A stretch of DNA of 6,363 nt from HGM13006 sp963650135 (GCA_963650135.1 CAVJLG010000013.1:1-6363); one strand, 5' to 3'. Positions 1 through 6,293 are shown, numbered from the stretch's first letter. Made by a program: numbers and translations. Notes: generated by a model not told the origin, from the letters alone.

Positions 1-6
1 CAGCAA

Positions 7-41
7 GAACTCCGGTTTTCTTGAGTTGAAAACCGGAGTTC
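7..41. terminator. Perfect 14-bp hairpin, probable terminator
   Basis: The arms at 7-20 (GAACTCCGGTTTTC) and 28-41 are perfect reverse complements around a 7-base loop. The flanking T content is modest on both strands (TTTGACAAA after the plus-strand stem, TTCTTGCTG after the minus-strand stem). It most likely ends an unseen plus-strand gene to the left and may serve as a second stop for the minus-strand regulator gene. Confidence 0.65.
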
Positions 42-54
42 TTTGACAAACTGT

Positions 55-94
55 AGCGGTGCAGCTCAGAACGAGCTGCACCGCTTATTTTATT
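55..94. terminator. Perfect 13-bp hairpin with T-rich tail, probable terminator
   Basis: The arms at 55-67 (AGCGGTGCAGCTC) and 73-85 pair perfectly around the loop AGAAC. On the plus strand the stem is followed by TTATTTTATT, a reasonable U-rich tail for transcripts arriving from the left. On the minus strand the stem starts 4 bases past the stop codon of the regulator gene, but its tail (ACAGTTTGTC) is poor in T. It therefore looks stronger in the plus direction, though it probably serves both convergent genes together with the hairpin at 7-41. Confidence 0.7.
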
Positions 95-1559
95 CGGGGT
101 CGGATAAATACAGCGGAGCTTCAGCGCTGGTTCCCACCAGAATCCCGTGCTGCCCAAAGCTAAGAGATGGATAATCCGACAGTCCGTCCTCCGCCAGAAG
201 CGTACTTTCTCCGTTTTCCGGATTCAGCTGCCAGAGCTGCACGGAATCCGGCTGATTTTGCTGCACCGTGTAGTAATAGAGCAGGCCGTTATGGACATAG
301 AAGTCTCTATGAATGGTGAATTCCGGCAGAGCAATGGGCTCAGAGGCCGTAAAGCTTCCAGCGGGCTTTGGCGTATAACACCGAAGCACCGGCGTGCTGC
401 CCCACCTGCTTTCGCCGTTGTTCCACCAGTTCAGCGCATAGGCGGTGCCATCCCACCATAGGACGGCTTCCGGGGCGGAATCATCAGCAGCAATGTCATA
501 TTCCGTGGTTTCCAGGGTAGAAAGGTCGGTGGCAGTCAATGTTCCGCCGAAGCCTGCATAGAGTACCCCGTCTTTGATTTCAGAAGTACCGGATACGCCG
601 ATGTCCAGGGATTCCACCTTGCTGCCGGTCAGGGAAACCCGCGCCAAAGTTCCGCTGCTTCGGTTTTTGATGCTGACCAGGGGCTCAATGCCGTAGAGCA
701 TGCCGTCATATACCTGCATGCAGCCGGATACTGCACTCAGACCGTCGGCAAGCAGGTATTTCCCACTGCCGTCGGCGTTGCTGGAGTAGATGCCTTGGCC
801 GTCACTGATGTAGAGCTTTTCAGGGGTAACCGCAAAGGCCAGGGTGGTTTCGGTACTTTCATAGACGGTTTCCGATTTGCCGGTGGCTTCCTCATAGCGA
901 CAAATCAGGCAGCTGCCGTTTTCATAGGTACGGTAATAAATGTAGCCTTCCGTGGTGCCGGATGCATCCGGCTGGGCGGTAACCGGACGGTGAAGATAGG
1001 CCCAGCTGCTCCAGCCCAGCGCCAAAAGCACGCATAGCGCACCGAGCACGGCGATGAGAACGGTCTGCGGAGCGGGACGCTTTTTGGATTGGCGCGTATG
1101 GTAAGCGTCGATGGCCTGCTGCTTTTCCTGCGCGCTTTCCGGATCACTCTTTCCGAAATGGGGCTCCAAATCCGCAGGGGGCAGGGAGAGATTGCGGACC
1201 TGCTGCTCCAATGCCTGGGCGAGGGCTTTTGGGGTCAGGCCCTCCGGATGAATGGAGGCGGCGGCATCCCGCAGCCGCTGGGCTGTTTGGGAAGCCTCCT
1301 CCATGCGCGCGGCATAGTCCCGGAAGATCTGGGGCGTAGCGTCCGAATTGTCCAGCAGCCTGCGGATTTCCTCCAGAGTAAACTGGCTGCGGCGCAGGGT
1401 GGCAATGAGCCCAAGCCGGTCTGCATCCTCCTGGGTGTATTCCCGATAGTATCGCCCGTTTCGAAGCTCCATGGCGGGATGAATCAAATCGTGCTCCTCA
1501 TAAAAGCGAATGGTGCGCTCCTTTAGGCCGGTTTTCGCGGCGATTTCCTTGGCTTTCAT
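90..1559 (-). CDS. Membrane-anchored MerR-family regulator with an extracytoplasmic propeller-like domain
   Basis: The 489-residue protein is a predicted one-component regulator. Residues 1-70 are a MerR winged helix-turn-helix, with the hallmark RTIRFYEE at 15-22, NGRYYREYT at 34-42 and FTLEEIRRLL at 60-69. Residues 75-125 are helical and probably coiled coil. A basic stretch (RQSKKRP, 156-162) precedes one hydrophobic segment at about 166-188, so the N terminus should be cytoplasmic and the C terminus outside. Residues 205-485 contain about six repeats of roughly 45 residues with aromatic strands such as GYIYYR, KLYISD, MLYGIE, VLYAGF and LLYYYT, which suggests a six-bladed beta-propeller of the kind found in DUF5050-like proteins. 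A CxxC (C217, C220) lies in the first repeat. Classical MerR proteins are about 110-300 residues and soluble. The ATG at 1559 is chosen because AAAGGAGGG lies 7 bases upstream and the MerR domain begins there; an in-frame start at 1715 would run into the pyr promoter region. It is transcribed divergently from pyrF. The ligand and target genes are unknown. Confidence 0.88.
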   Translation of the reverse strand: MKAKEIAAKTGLKERTIRFYEEHDLIHPAMELRNGRYYREYTQEDADRLGLIATLRRSQFTLEEIRRLLDNSDATPQIFRDYAARMEEASQTAQRLRDAAASIHPEGLTPKALAQALEQQVRNLSLPPADLEPHFGKSDPESAQEKQQAIDAYHTRQSKKRPAPQTVLIAVLGALCVLLALGWSSWAYLHRPVTAQPDASGTTEGYIYYRTYENGSCLICRYEEATGKSETVYESTETTLAFAVTPEKLYISDGQGIYSSNADGSGKYLLADGLSAVSGCMQVYDGMLYGIEPLVSIKNRSSGTLARVSLTGSKVESLDIGVSGTSEIKDGVLYAGFGGTLTATDLSTLETTEYDIAADDSAPEAVLWWDGTAYALNWWNNGESRWGSTPVLRCYTPKPAGSFTASEPIALPEFTIHRDFYVHNGLLYYYTVQQNQPDSVQLWQLNPENGESTLLAEDGLSDYPSLSFGQHGILVGTSAEAPLYLSDPE

Positions 1560-1566
1560 GGGAAAT

Positions 1567-1575
1567 CCCTCCTTT
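1567..1575 (-). promoter_or_regulatory. Ribosome binding site of the MerR-type gene
   Basis: On the minus strand this reads AAAGGAGGG, a near-perfect Shine-Dalgarno sequence 7 bases before the ATG at 1559. It decides the start in favour of 1559 over the in-frame ATG at 1715. Confidence 0.85.
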
Positions 1576-1584
1576 CCTGGGCTT

Positions 1585-1615
1585 AGCCTATCATACGCAC
1601 CAGGTGCCATGTCAA
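1585..1615 (-). promoter_or_regulatory. Candidate promoter and dyad of the MerR-type gene
   Basis: On the minus strand a consensus -35 TTGACA (1615-1610) is followed after 19 bases by TAGGCT (1590-1585). Other -10 choices are TATGAT (1595-1590), closer to consensus but only 14 bases away, and TGATAG at 16 bases. The spacer holds the perfect dyad GCACC-A-GGTGC at 1597-1607, close to the spacer centre. A lengthened 19-20 base spacer with an operator dyad inside it is the known architecture of MerR-activated promoters, so autoregulation is plausible. A second small dyad, GGCTTAGCC at 1580-1588, overlaps the -10 region. Confidence 0.5.
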
Positions 1616-1625
1616 TAGCCTTGTG

Positions 1626-1691
1626 GAAAAAACGAAAAAAGAAATTTTGCATGGCCTCCAACTTTACAACCACCCCCTGATATGGTACACT
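1626..1691 (+). promoter_or_regulatory. Sigma-A-type promoter of the pyr unit
   Basis: TTTACA (1663-1668) and TACACT (1686-1691) are separated by exactly 17 bases, and TG at 1683-1684 gives an extended -10. The A-rich tract at about 1626-1645 lies where an UP element would sit. The transcript should start near 1698, leaving a leader of about 35 bases before pyrF. That is too short for a PyrR-type attenuator or a riboswitch, and I see none. Confidence 0.75.
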
Positions 1692-1716
1692 TAACAGGAA
1701 AGAAATCAAGAGCATC

Positions 1717-1724
1717 AGGGGGAG
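1717..1724 (+). promoter_or_regulatory. Ribosome binding site of pyrF
   Basis: AGGGGGAG lies 8 bases before the ATG at 1733, which supports that start over the in-frame ATG at 1682 (upstream of the -10 box) and the ATG at 1739. The site overlaps one arm of a 9-base inverted repeat described in the findings. Confidence 0.75.
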
Positions 1725-1732
1725 TGTTACCG

Positions 1733-2668
1733 ATGTCCATGGACGTGTTACAGGAGAAAATTCGCAGTAAGAAAAACCCCACCGTGGCAGGATTAGACCC
1801 GAAGCTGGACTATATCCCGCAGTATTTGAAGGACGAGGCCTTTGCCAAATACGGAAAAACGCTGAAGGGCGCAGCAGAGGCCTATCGGCTGTTTTGCCGG
1901 GGGCTGATCGATGCGCTGTATGAGGTGGTTCCGGCGGTGAAGCCCCAGAGCGCCTATTTTGAGGTGCTGGGCAGCGAAGGCATTGCGGCCCTGGAGGACG
2001 TGGTGGCCTATGCCAGGGAAAAGGGCCTCTATGTGATTATGGACGCCAAGCGCGGCGACATCGGCTCCACCTGTGAGGCCTATGCCGAGGCCTATCTCGG
2101 AGGCATTTCCATCGATGGAGAGACGACCATTTCTCCCTTTGACTGCGACTGCATCACCGTCAACGGCTATCTGGGCACCGACGGCATTCGCCCCTTTACC
2201 GAGCTGTGCCGGAAGAACGATAAGTCTATTTTCCTGCTGGTGAAAACCTCAAACCCCAGCTCTATGGAACTCCAGGACCTGATTGCAGGCGGACGGCTGG
2301 TGCATACCGCCATGGCGGATCTGGCTGTGCGGCTGACGGATAAAGAGCAGCTGGTTGGAAAAAGCGGCTGGTCGGCCATCGGCGCAGTGGTAGGAGCCAC
2401 CCATCCCGAGGATCTGAAGAACCTCAGAGAAAAGTACCCCAACATCTTCTTCCTGGTGCCCGGCTATGGAGCCCAGGGCGGAAGAGCCAAGGATGTGCAG
2501 TATGCCTTTGACCGCTTTGGCCATGGCGCCATTGTCAATTCTTCCCGGGGAATTATGTGCGCCTGGAAAAAGACCGAGGATACCACGGGCCGGAACTATC
2601 AGGCCGCAGCCCGGGCCGAGGCCGAGCGCATGCGGGATGATATCTGCCGCTACGTTACGATTCTATAA
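1733..2668 (+). CDS. pyrF: Orotidine 5'-phosphate decarboxylase, type 2
   Basis: The enzyme decarboxylates OMP to UMP, the last step of de novo pyrimidine synthesis, in the cytoplasm. The 311-residue length fits the longer type 2 family rather than the roughly 230-240 residue type 1 enzymes. The catalytic signature DAKRGDIGST is at 104-113 (D104, K106, D109), preceded by the N-terminal strand motif VAGLDPK at 18-24. The phosphate-binding loop is visible as PGYGAQGG (243-250), followed by NSSRGI (269-274). All expected active-site elements appear intact. It is the first gene behind the promoter ending at 1691, and 66 bases containing a hairpin separate it from pyrK, so it may be expressed somewhat independently of the genes behind it. 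The start is set by the ribosome binding site at 1717-1724. Confidence 0.95.
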   Translation: MSMDVLQEKIRSKKNPTVAGLDPKLDYIPQYLKDEAFAKYGKTLKGAAEAYRLFCRGLIDALYEVVPAVKPQSAYFEVLGSEGIAALEDVVAYAREKGLYVIMDAKRGDIGSTCEAYAEAYLGGISIDGETTISPFDCDCITVNGYLGTDGIRPFTELCRKNDKSIFLLVKTSNPSSMELQDLIAGGRLVHTAMADLAVRLTDKEQLVGKSGWSAIGAVVGATHPEDLKNLREKYPNIFFLVPGYGAQGGRAKDVQYAFDRFGHGAIVNSSRGIMCAWKKTEDTTGRNYQAAARAEAERMRDDICRYVTIL

Positions 2669-2676
2669 CATCCATC

Positions 2677-2713
2677 AATGCCGGTGCAGGCGGGAACCTG
2701 CTCCGGCATTTTG
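2677..2713 (+). terminator. Hairpin between pyrF and pyrK, possible partial terminator or processing site
   Basis: AATGCCGG (2677-2684) pairs with CCGGCATT (2703-2710) and GCAGG (2686-2690) with CCTGC (2697-2701), with one T-T mismatch and the loop CGGGAA. The stem has 13 pairs. It ends in only four T (ATTTTG), so it could terminate weakly, protect the upstream pyrF message, or mark an RNA cleavage site. Full termination would cut pyrK and pyrD off from the only clear promoter in the window. Confidence 0.55.
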
Positions 2714-2734
2714 CGGAAAGAGAGGATATTTGGT

Positions 2735-3490
2735 ATGAAGGAAGTATTTCTGTGTCCCGTTACGGTGTCAGCGCCGCTGGGGGATTTTTATGTGCTGACT
2801 GTGCATAGCCGGGCGCTGTGTCATCTGGCAAAGCCCGGACAGTTTCTCCATGTGCGCTGCGGGGAGAAGACCCTGCGCCGCCCCATCTCCATCCATGACG
2901 TGGAGGGGGATGAGATCACAATGGTCTATGAGGTGAAGGGCAACGGCACCCGCTGGCTTTCGCAGCGGAAGCCCGGGGACGTGCTGGACATTCTTGGCCC
3001 CCTGGGCAACGGCTTCCCGAAAGTAGATGGGCCGATTCTGGTGGTGGGCGGCGGCATTGGCGTTCCGCCCATGTATCTCACGGCAAAGCGGAATCATCAG
3101 GCGGATGCGGTGCTGGGCTTCCGGTCCAAGGACAAGGCGCTGCTGCTGGACCGCTTTCAGGAGATTTGCGGTGAAACCCTGGTGATGACCGACGACGGCA
3201 GCCTGGGAAAGCAGGGCTTTGTAGCCCAGGGCGTTGCGGAAATGCTGGCGAAGAAGCACTATGCCGCCGTGATGGCCTGCGGTCCGAAAATCATGCTGAA
3301 AACCACCTATGAGGCGGCGAAGCAGGCGGGCGTGACCTGCTATGTATCCATGGAAGAGCGGATGGGCTGCGGCATTGGGGCATGCCTGGTGTGCGCAGTG
3401 AAAATCCGGAAGAACGGAGAGGAAGTCATGGGCCATGTGTGCAAGGACGGCCCGGTGTTTGCAGGAGAGGATGTGATTTGGAATGACTGA
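2735..3490 (+). CDS. pyrK: Dihydroorotate dehydrogenase B, electron-transfer subunit
   Basis: PyrK is the iron-sulfur flavoprotein that takes electrons from the FMN of PyrD through a [2Fe-2S] cluster and FAD to NAD+. The 251-residue protein has the expected order: a ferredoxin-reductase-like FAD domain with RRPISIHDV at 48-56, a nucleotide domain beginning VVGGGIGVPPMY at 103-114, and a C-terminal cluster site with Cys212, Cys217, Cys220 and Cys236. That pattern (C-x4-C-x2-C-x15-C) fits the PyrK family. The ATG at 2735 is used because AGAGGAT (2721-2727) lies 7-8 bases upstream and the conserved N terminus starts there; the longer frame from 2678 begins inside the intergenic hairpin. Its last 8 bases overlap the start of pyrD, which suggests translational coupling of the two subunits. 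Confidence 0.95.
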   Translation: MKEVFLCPVTVSAPLGDFYVLTVHSRALCHLAKPGQFLHVRCGEKTLRRPISIHDVEGDEITMVYEVKGNGTRWLSQRKPGDVLDILGPLGNGFPKVDGPILVVGGGIGVPPMYLTAKRNHQADAVLGFRSKDKALLLDRFQEICGETLVMTDDGSLGKQGFVAQGVAEMLAKKHYAAVMACGPKIMLKTTYEAAKQAGVTCYVSMEERMGCGIGACLVCAVKIRKNGEEVMGHVCKDGPVFAGEDVIWND

Positions 3491-4400
3491 TATGCGCGTA
3501 AACCTGGCGGGGGTAGAGCTGAAAAATCCCGTGGTAGTGGCGTCCGGAACCTTCGGCTTTGGCCGGGAGTTTGCGGAGTATTTTCCCCTTGAAAACCTGG
3601 GTGGTATCTGCGTCAAGGGCCTGACGGTAAAGCGCCGGGACGGCAATCCCAGCCCCCGAATTGCAGAGACTCCCTCCGGCATTCTCAACAGTGTTGGCCT
3701 GCAAAACCCCGGTGTGGATGCTTTCTGCGAGAAGGAAATGCCCTGGCTCCGGCAGCAGGGAACCAAGATCATTGCCAACATCTCCGGAAACACCCTGGAG
3801 GAATATGCCGAGCTCAGCGAAAAGGTTTCCGCCGCCGGGGTGGACCTGATCGAAGTGAATATCTCCTGCCCTAACGTAAAGTGCGGCGGCCTGGCCTTTG
3901 GCACCCAGCCGGATTCTGCGGCAGCGGCTACCCGTGCGGTGAAGGAGCATGCCACGGTGCCGGTAATGGTAAAGCTCAGCCCCAATGTCACCTCCGTTGT
4001 AGACATTGCCAAGGCGGCGGAGGATGCGGGGGCGGATGCTCTGTCCCTGATCAATACGCTGCTGGGCATGCGCATTGACCTGAACACCCGCCGCCCGATT
4101 CTCAAGAACAATACCGGCGGACTGTCCGGCCCTGCGGTGCTGCCGGTGGCAGTTCGCTGCCTGTGGCAGGTGAAAAATGCCGTGAAGATTCCGCTGCTGG
4201 GCATGGGCGGCGTCAGCCGGGGCGAGGACGCTGTGGAGCTGATGATGGCCGGGGCTTCGGCGGTGGCAGTGGGCACGGCCTGCTTCACCGATCCCAGAGC
4301 GCCCATGCAGGTGCTCCAGGGCATGGAACAGTGGGCAGAAGCTCACGGCGTTGCGGAAATCGCCGCTCTTACCGGTACGGTTCAGACCTGGGGGGCGTAA
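3483..4400 (+). CDS. pyrD: Dihydroorotate dehydrogenase B, catalytic subunit (class 1B)
   Basis: PyrD oxidises dihydroorotate to orotate with FMN and, with PyrK, uses NAD+ as acceptor. The 305-residue protein shows FMN and substrate motifs in order: NPVVVASGTFGFG (15-27), CVKGL with K45, NSVGLQNPG (69-77), NISCPNVKCGG (126-136) and GMGGVSRGEDAVE (240-252). In the NISC motif Cys129 is the expected catalytic base, which places the enzyme in class 1 rather than the membrane-bound serine-using class 2. The adjoining pyrK makes it class 1B. The ATG at 3483 overlaps the end of pyrK by 8 bases and has AGGAGAGG (3463-3470) 12 bases upstream; an ATG at 3492 would leave 21 bases and is less likely. Only two bases separate its stop from the next gene. 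Confidence 0.96.
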   Translation: MTDMRVNLAGVELKNPVVVASGTFGFGREFAEYFPLENLGGICVKGLTVKRRDGNPSPRIAETPSGILNSVGLQNPGVDAFCEKEMPWLRQQGTKIIANISGNTLEEYAELSEKVSAAGVDLIEVNISCPNVKCGGLAFGTQPDSAAAATRAVKEHATVPVMVKLSPNVTSVVDIAKAAEDAGADALSLINTLLGMRIDLNTRRPILKNNTGGLSGPAVLPVAVRCLWQVKNAVKIPLLGMGGVSRGEDAVELMMAGASAVAVGTACFTDPRAPMQVLQGMEQWAEAHGVAEIAALTGTVQTWGA

Positions 4401-4402
4401 CG

Positions 4403-5563
4403 GTGACGCGGATTTATCTGGTGCGCCACGGCGAGGCGGAGGGAAACCTCTATCGCCGGATGCAGGGGCAGTATAATTCCTGCCTGACGGAGCTGGGCTA
4501 TCAGCAGGTGGAGGCGGTGGGAAAGCGCTTCTTGGACATTCCGCTGGATGCAGTGTATTCCAGTGACCTCTATCGGGCCATGTATACCGCGTCGGCGCTG
4601 TGTTTGCCCAAGAAACTACCGCTTCATACGGACACGCGGTTCCGGGAGGTCAACGTAGGCCCCTGGGAGGAGATCCCCTTCGGTACGGCCTGGCGGGAAA
4701 CGCCCAAGGAAATGGACGATTTTACCCATCACCCGGATCGTTGGCGCTTGGACGGGGCCGAGACGTTCCGTCAGGTGGGGGAGCGAAGCATTGCAGCCCT
4801 GCGGGAGATTGTGGAAAAGAACCCCGGAAAAAACGTTGCAGTCTGCGCCCATGGCTATTTAATCACGGCGACCCTCTGCGGCCTGGTATATGGCTATGAA
4901 AACCGGGATCAGGCCGGGCGCAGCGACAATACGGCGGTGACGCTGCTGGAATGGGACGGCGACCAAATTCGGGTGGTATTCCAAAACGACAGCAGCCACC
5001 TGGAGCAGGCGCATTTGACCCGCGTTCGCTGGAAGCCGGAAAGCGGACTGGCCGACCTGCATATTGCCCCCATGGGAAATGAGGTGGAGCAGTATATCCG
5101 CTATCGCCAGGACGCCTGGGAGGTGGTCTATGGCTCCCTCAAGGGCTTCGATGGCCCGGGCTTTTGGATGGATGCGCAGCGCACCATGGGAAAGGACCCC
5201 TATGCTATGGTGGTGGGCTATCTGGATCGGTCCCCGGTGGGCATGATTCAGCTGAGCCCGGATCGAGACAGCCGCAAGGGCGTGGGCTATATTCCGTTCC
5301 TTTATCTCCGGGAGGCCTATCGCCATAAGGGCCTGGGCATTCAGCTGGTAGGTCACGCGGTGAGCTTTTACCGGAAGCTGGGACGCAGCCGCCTGCAATT
5401 GTCTGTTGCGCCCACCAATGAAAAGGCCCTGGGATTTTACCATAAGTTCGGCTTTCAAGAGGTGGGGAAGAACCCAGGGCGCTTTGGCCGCCTGATCGTC
5501 ATGGAAAAGAATATTGCGCTGCCTCCGCTGCCGAAAAAGCTAAAAATTAGACAGGGAATATAA
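4403..5563 (+). CDS. Histidine phosphatase-GNAT acetyltransferase fusion
   Basis: This 386-residue protein joins two enzyme domains. Residues 1-200 are a histidine phosphatase of the phosphoglycerate-mutase branch: the phospho-accepting histidine is H9 in LVRHGE (6-11), R58 lies in the SSDLYRAM segment, E82 in REVNVG, and the second histidine is H150 in CAHGYL. Residues about 223-375 are a GNAT N-acetyltransferase: acetyl-CoA loop RHKGLG (307-312, R-x-x-G-x-G) and the C-terminal NEKALGFYHKFGFQEVG (339-355). Both domains look complete. The start is a GTG at 4403, two bases after the pyrD stop, with a G-rich stretch at 4390-4395 as a weak ribosome binding site; no later start keeps the RHG motif. 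The placement suggests co-transcription with and translational dependence on pyrD. Substrates cannot be deduced; the phosphatase could act on a sugar phosphate, nucleotide or cofactor intermediate. I recall this domain pairing as annotated in related Clostridia, so the fusion itself is probably real. Confidence 0.88.
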   Translation: MTRIYLVRHGEAEGNLYRRMQGQYNSCLTELGYQQVEAVGKRFLDIPLDAVYSSDLYRAMYTASALCLPKKLPLHTDTRFREVNVGPWEEIPFGTAWRETPKEMDDFTHHPDRWRLDGAETFRQVGERSIAALREIVEKNPGKNVAVCAHGYLITATLCGLVYGYENRDQAGRSDNTAVTLLEWDGDQIRVVFQNDSSHLEQAHLTRVRWKPESGLADLHIAPMGNEVEQYIRYRQDAWEVVYGSLKGFDGPGFWMDAQRTMGKDPYAMVVGYLDRSPVGMIQLSPDRDSRKGVGYIPFLYLREAYRHKGLGIQLVGHAVSFYRKLGRSRLQLSVAPTNEKALGFYHKFGFQEVGKNPGRFGRLIVMEKNIALPPLPKKLKIRQGI

Positions 5564-5566
5564 AAA

Positions 5567-5615
5567 CAGGTACGCTGCCGATTGCATTGTGGCAGCGTAC
5601 CTGCTTTATGTTTTT
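5567..5615. terminator. Bidirectional intrinsic terminator between convergent genes
   Basis: CAGGTACGCTGCC (5567-5579) and its exact complement at 5591-5603 form a 13-bp stem with an 11-base loop. On the plus strand it is followed by CTTTATGTTTTT. On the minus strand the stem is followed at once by TTTTTATATT. It begins 4 bases after the stop of the fusion gene and ends 14 bases from the stop of the B3/B4 gene, so it serves both. Confidence 0.9.
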
Positions 5616-5616
5616 G

Positions 5617-6279
5617 TTATAGGCTCCAACAGTCGATATGCTGCGCCCCGGCGTATGTTGTAAAGGCTTCCTTGGCCCGATTTAGCAGCGCGTCAAGATC
5701 AATGGCATTTTCAAAGCAGTAGATTACCACCAGCACTCTGGTTGTAGCCTCGGTGACCATAGCGCGGGTGGAATCGGACATGGAGGAGCCGAAAATGCCC
5801 GCCTGATCCGAAAGCACCAGCAGGTTTTCCAGATCAAGAAAGTCCTTTCCGATGCCCTGATAGCCCTCACCGGCAGCGGCCTTTCGGAGGACAATGGGGC
5901 CGTTGATGTCATCCAGGTTATAGGAGCCAACGGACAGTCCGCTTTCCACGGAGATCAGATTGTTGACATCCACCACGGAGTTGATGTGGTAGAGCTCGTC
6001 GCCTCGGCGCACCCGGCGGAGCAGCGCCTCGGAGGATACCCGATAGCGCCCCGGATTTCGCCCGAACGCCTTATAAGCGGCACGGCTGCCGCGAATGCCG
6101 GGAATCTGGCTCCACTCCTTGCCTTCAATATTTTGACGGATTACCGGAAGAACGGTATTGTTTAGGTAAGCCCAAAATTCGGGGTCAGAGGGGCGGACCT
6201 GGGCGTCGAAGGTCAGGCAGCCCAGGCGGATTTCCGGGTAGGTTTCGTATAAAGCTGGGTCAATTTGAATGCTGTACAT
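5617..6279 (-). CDS. Stand-alone B3/B4 domain protein (related to PheT editing domain)
   Basis: The 220-residue protein matches the B3/B4 family (COG3382), which resembles the domain of the phenylalanyl-tRNA synthetase beta subunit that hydrolyses mischarged tRNA. Recognisable stretches are AYKAFGRNPGRYRVSSEALL (68-87), YHINSVVDVNNLISVESG (97-114) and GIGKDFLDLENLLVLSDQAG (142-161), followed by GSSMSDSTRAMVTEATT (164-180). It has no synthetase core, anticodon-binding domain or signal peptide and should be cytoplasmic. The family's role is not firmly established: trans-editing of a mischarged tRNA is a reasonable inference, but amino-acid or nucleic-acid binding is also possible. The ATG at 6279 is supported by AAGAGGT 7 bases upstream. 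It is convergent with the pyr unit and unrelated to it in any obvious way. Confidence 0.88.
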   Translation of the reverse strand: MYSIQIDPALYETYPEIRLGCLTFDAQVRPSDPEFWAYLNNTVLPVIRQNIEGKEWSQIPGIRGSRAAYKAFGRNPGRYRVSSEALLRRVRRGDELYHINSVVDVNNLISVESGLSVGSYNLDDINGPIVLRKAAAGEGYQGIGKDFLDLENLLVLSDQAGIFGSSMSDSTRAMVTEATTRVLVVIYCFENAIDLDALLNRAKEAFTTYAGAQHIDCWSL

Positions 6280-6286
6280 AGGAATT

Positions 6287-6293
6287 ACCTCTT
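6287..6293 (-). promoter_or_regulatory. Ribosome binding site of the B3/B4 gene
   Basis: On the minus strand this reads AAGAGGT, 7 bases before the ATG at 6279, and fixes that start. Upstream of it (to 6363) I could not find a convincing pair of -35 and -10 boxes: TTTACA (6359-6354) to TATCCT (6334-6329) is spaced too widely, and other pairs are poor. Confidence 0.7.

Noticed and set aside
147..461. Plus-strand open frame of 104 codons opposite the regulator gene
   Set aside because: It lies opposite the repeat domain of the MerR-type protein, has no plausible ribosome binding site, and shows no family resemblance.
1560..1715. N-terminal extension of the MerR-type protein to an ATG at 1715
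   Set aside because: It would add 52 residues before the conserved MerR domain, overlap the pyr promoter on the other strand, and lacks the strong ribosome binding site found before 1559.
1692..1732. A PyrR-dependent attenuator or a riboswitch in the pyr leader
   Set aside because: The predicted leader is only about 35 bases and contains no terminator hairpin or known aptamer pattern.
2768..4324. A 518-codon open frame on the minus strand across pyrK and pyrD, and a second one at 3426-4346
   Set aside because: Both lie opposite pyrK and pyrD, whose plus-strand proteins have complete family motifs. The antisense products are rich in His, Arg, Gly and Ser with no recognisable domain, as expected for shadows of GC-rich codons.
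4163..4402. Extension of the fusion protein upstream into pyrD
   Set aside because: The added 80 residues are Gly/Arg-rich out-of-frame pyrD sequence; the phosphatase domain begins right at the GTG at 4403.
4859..5458. A 199-codon minus-strand open frame opposite the phosphatase-GNAT gene
   Set aside because: It is covered by the plus-strand gene with clear motifs in both domains, and no ribosome binding site or known domain supports it.
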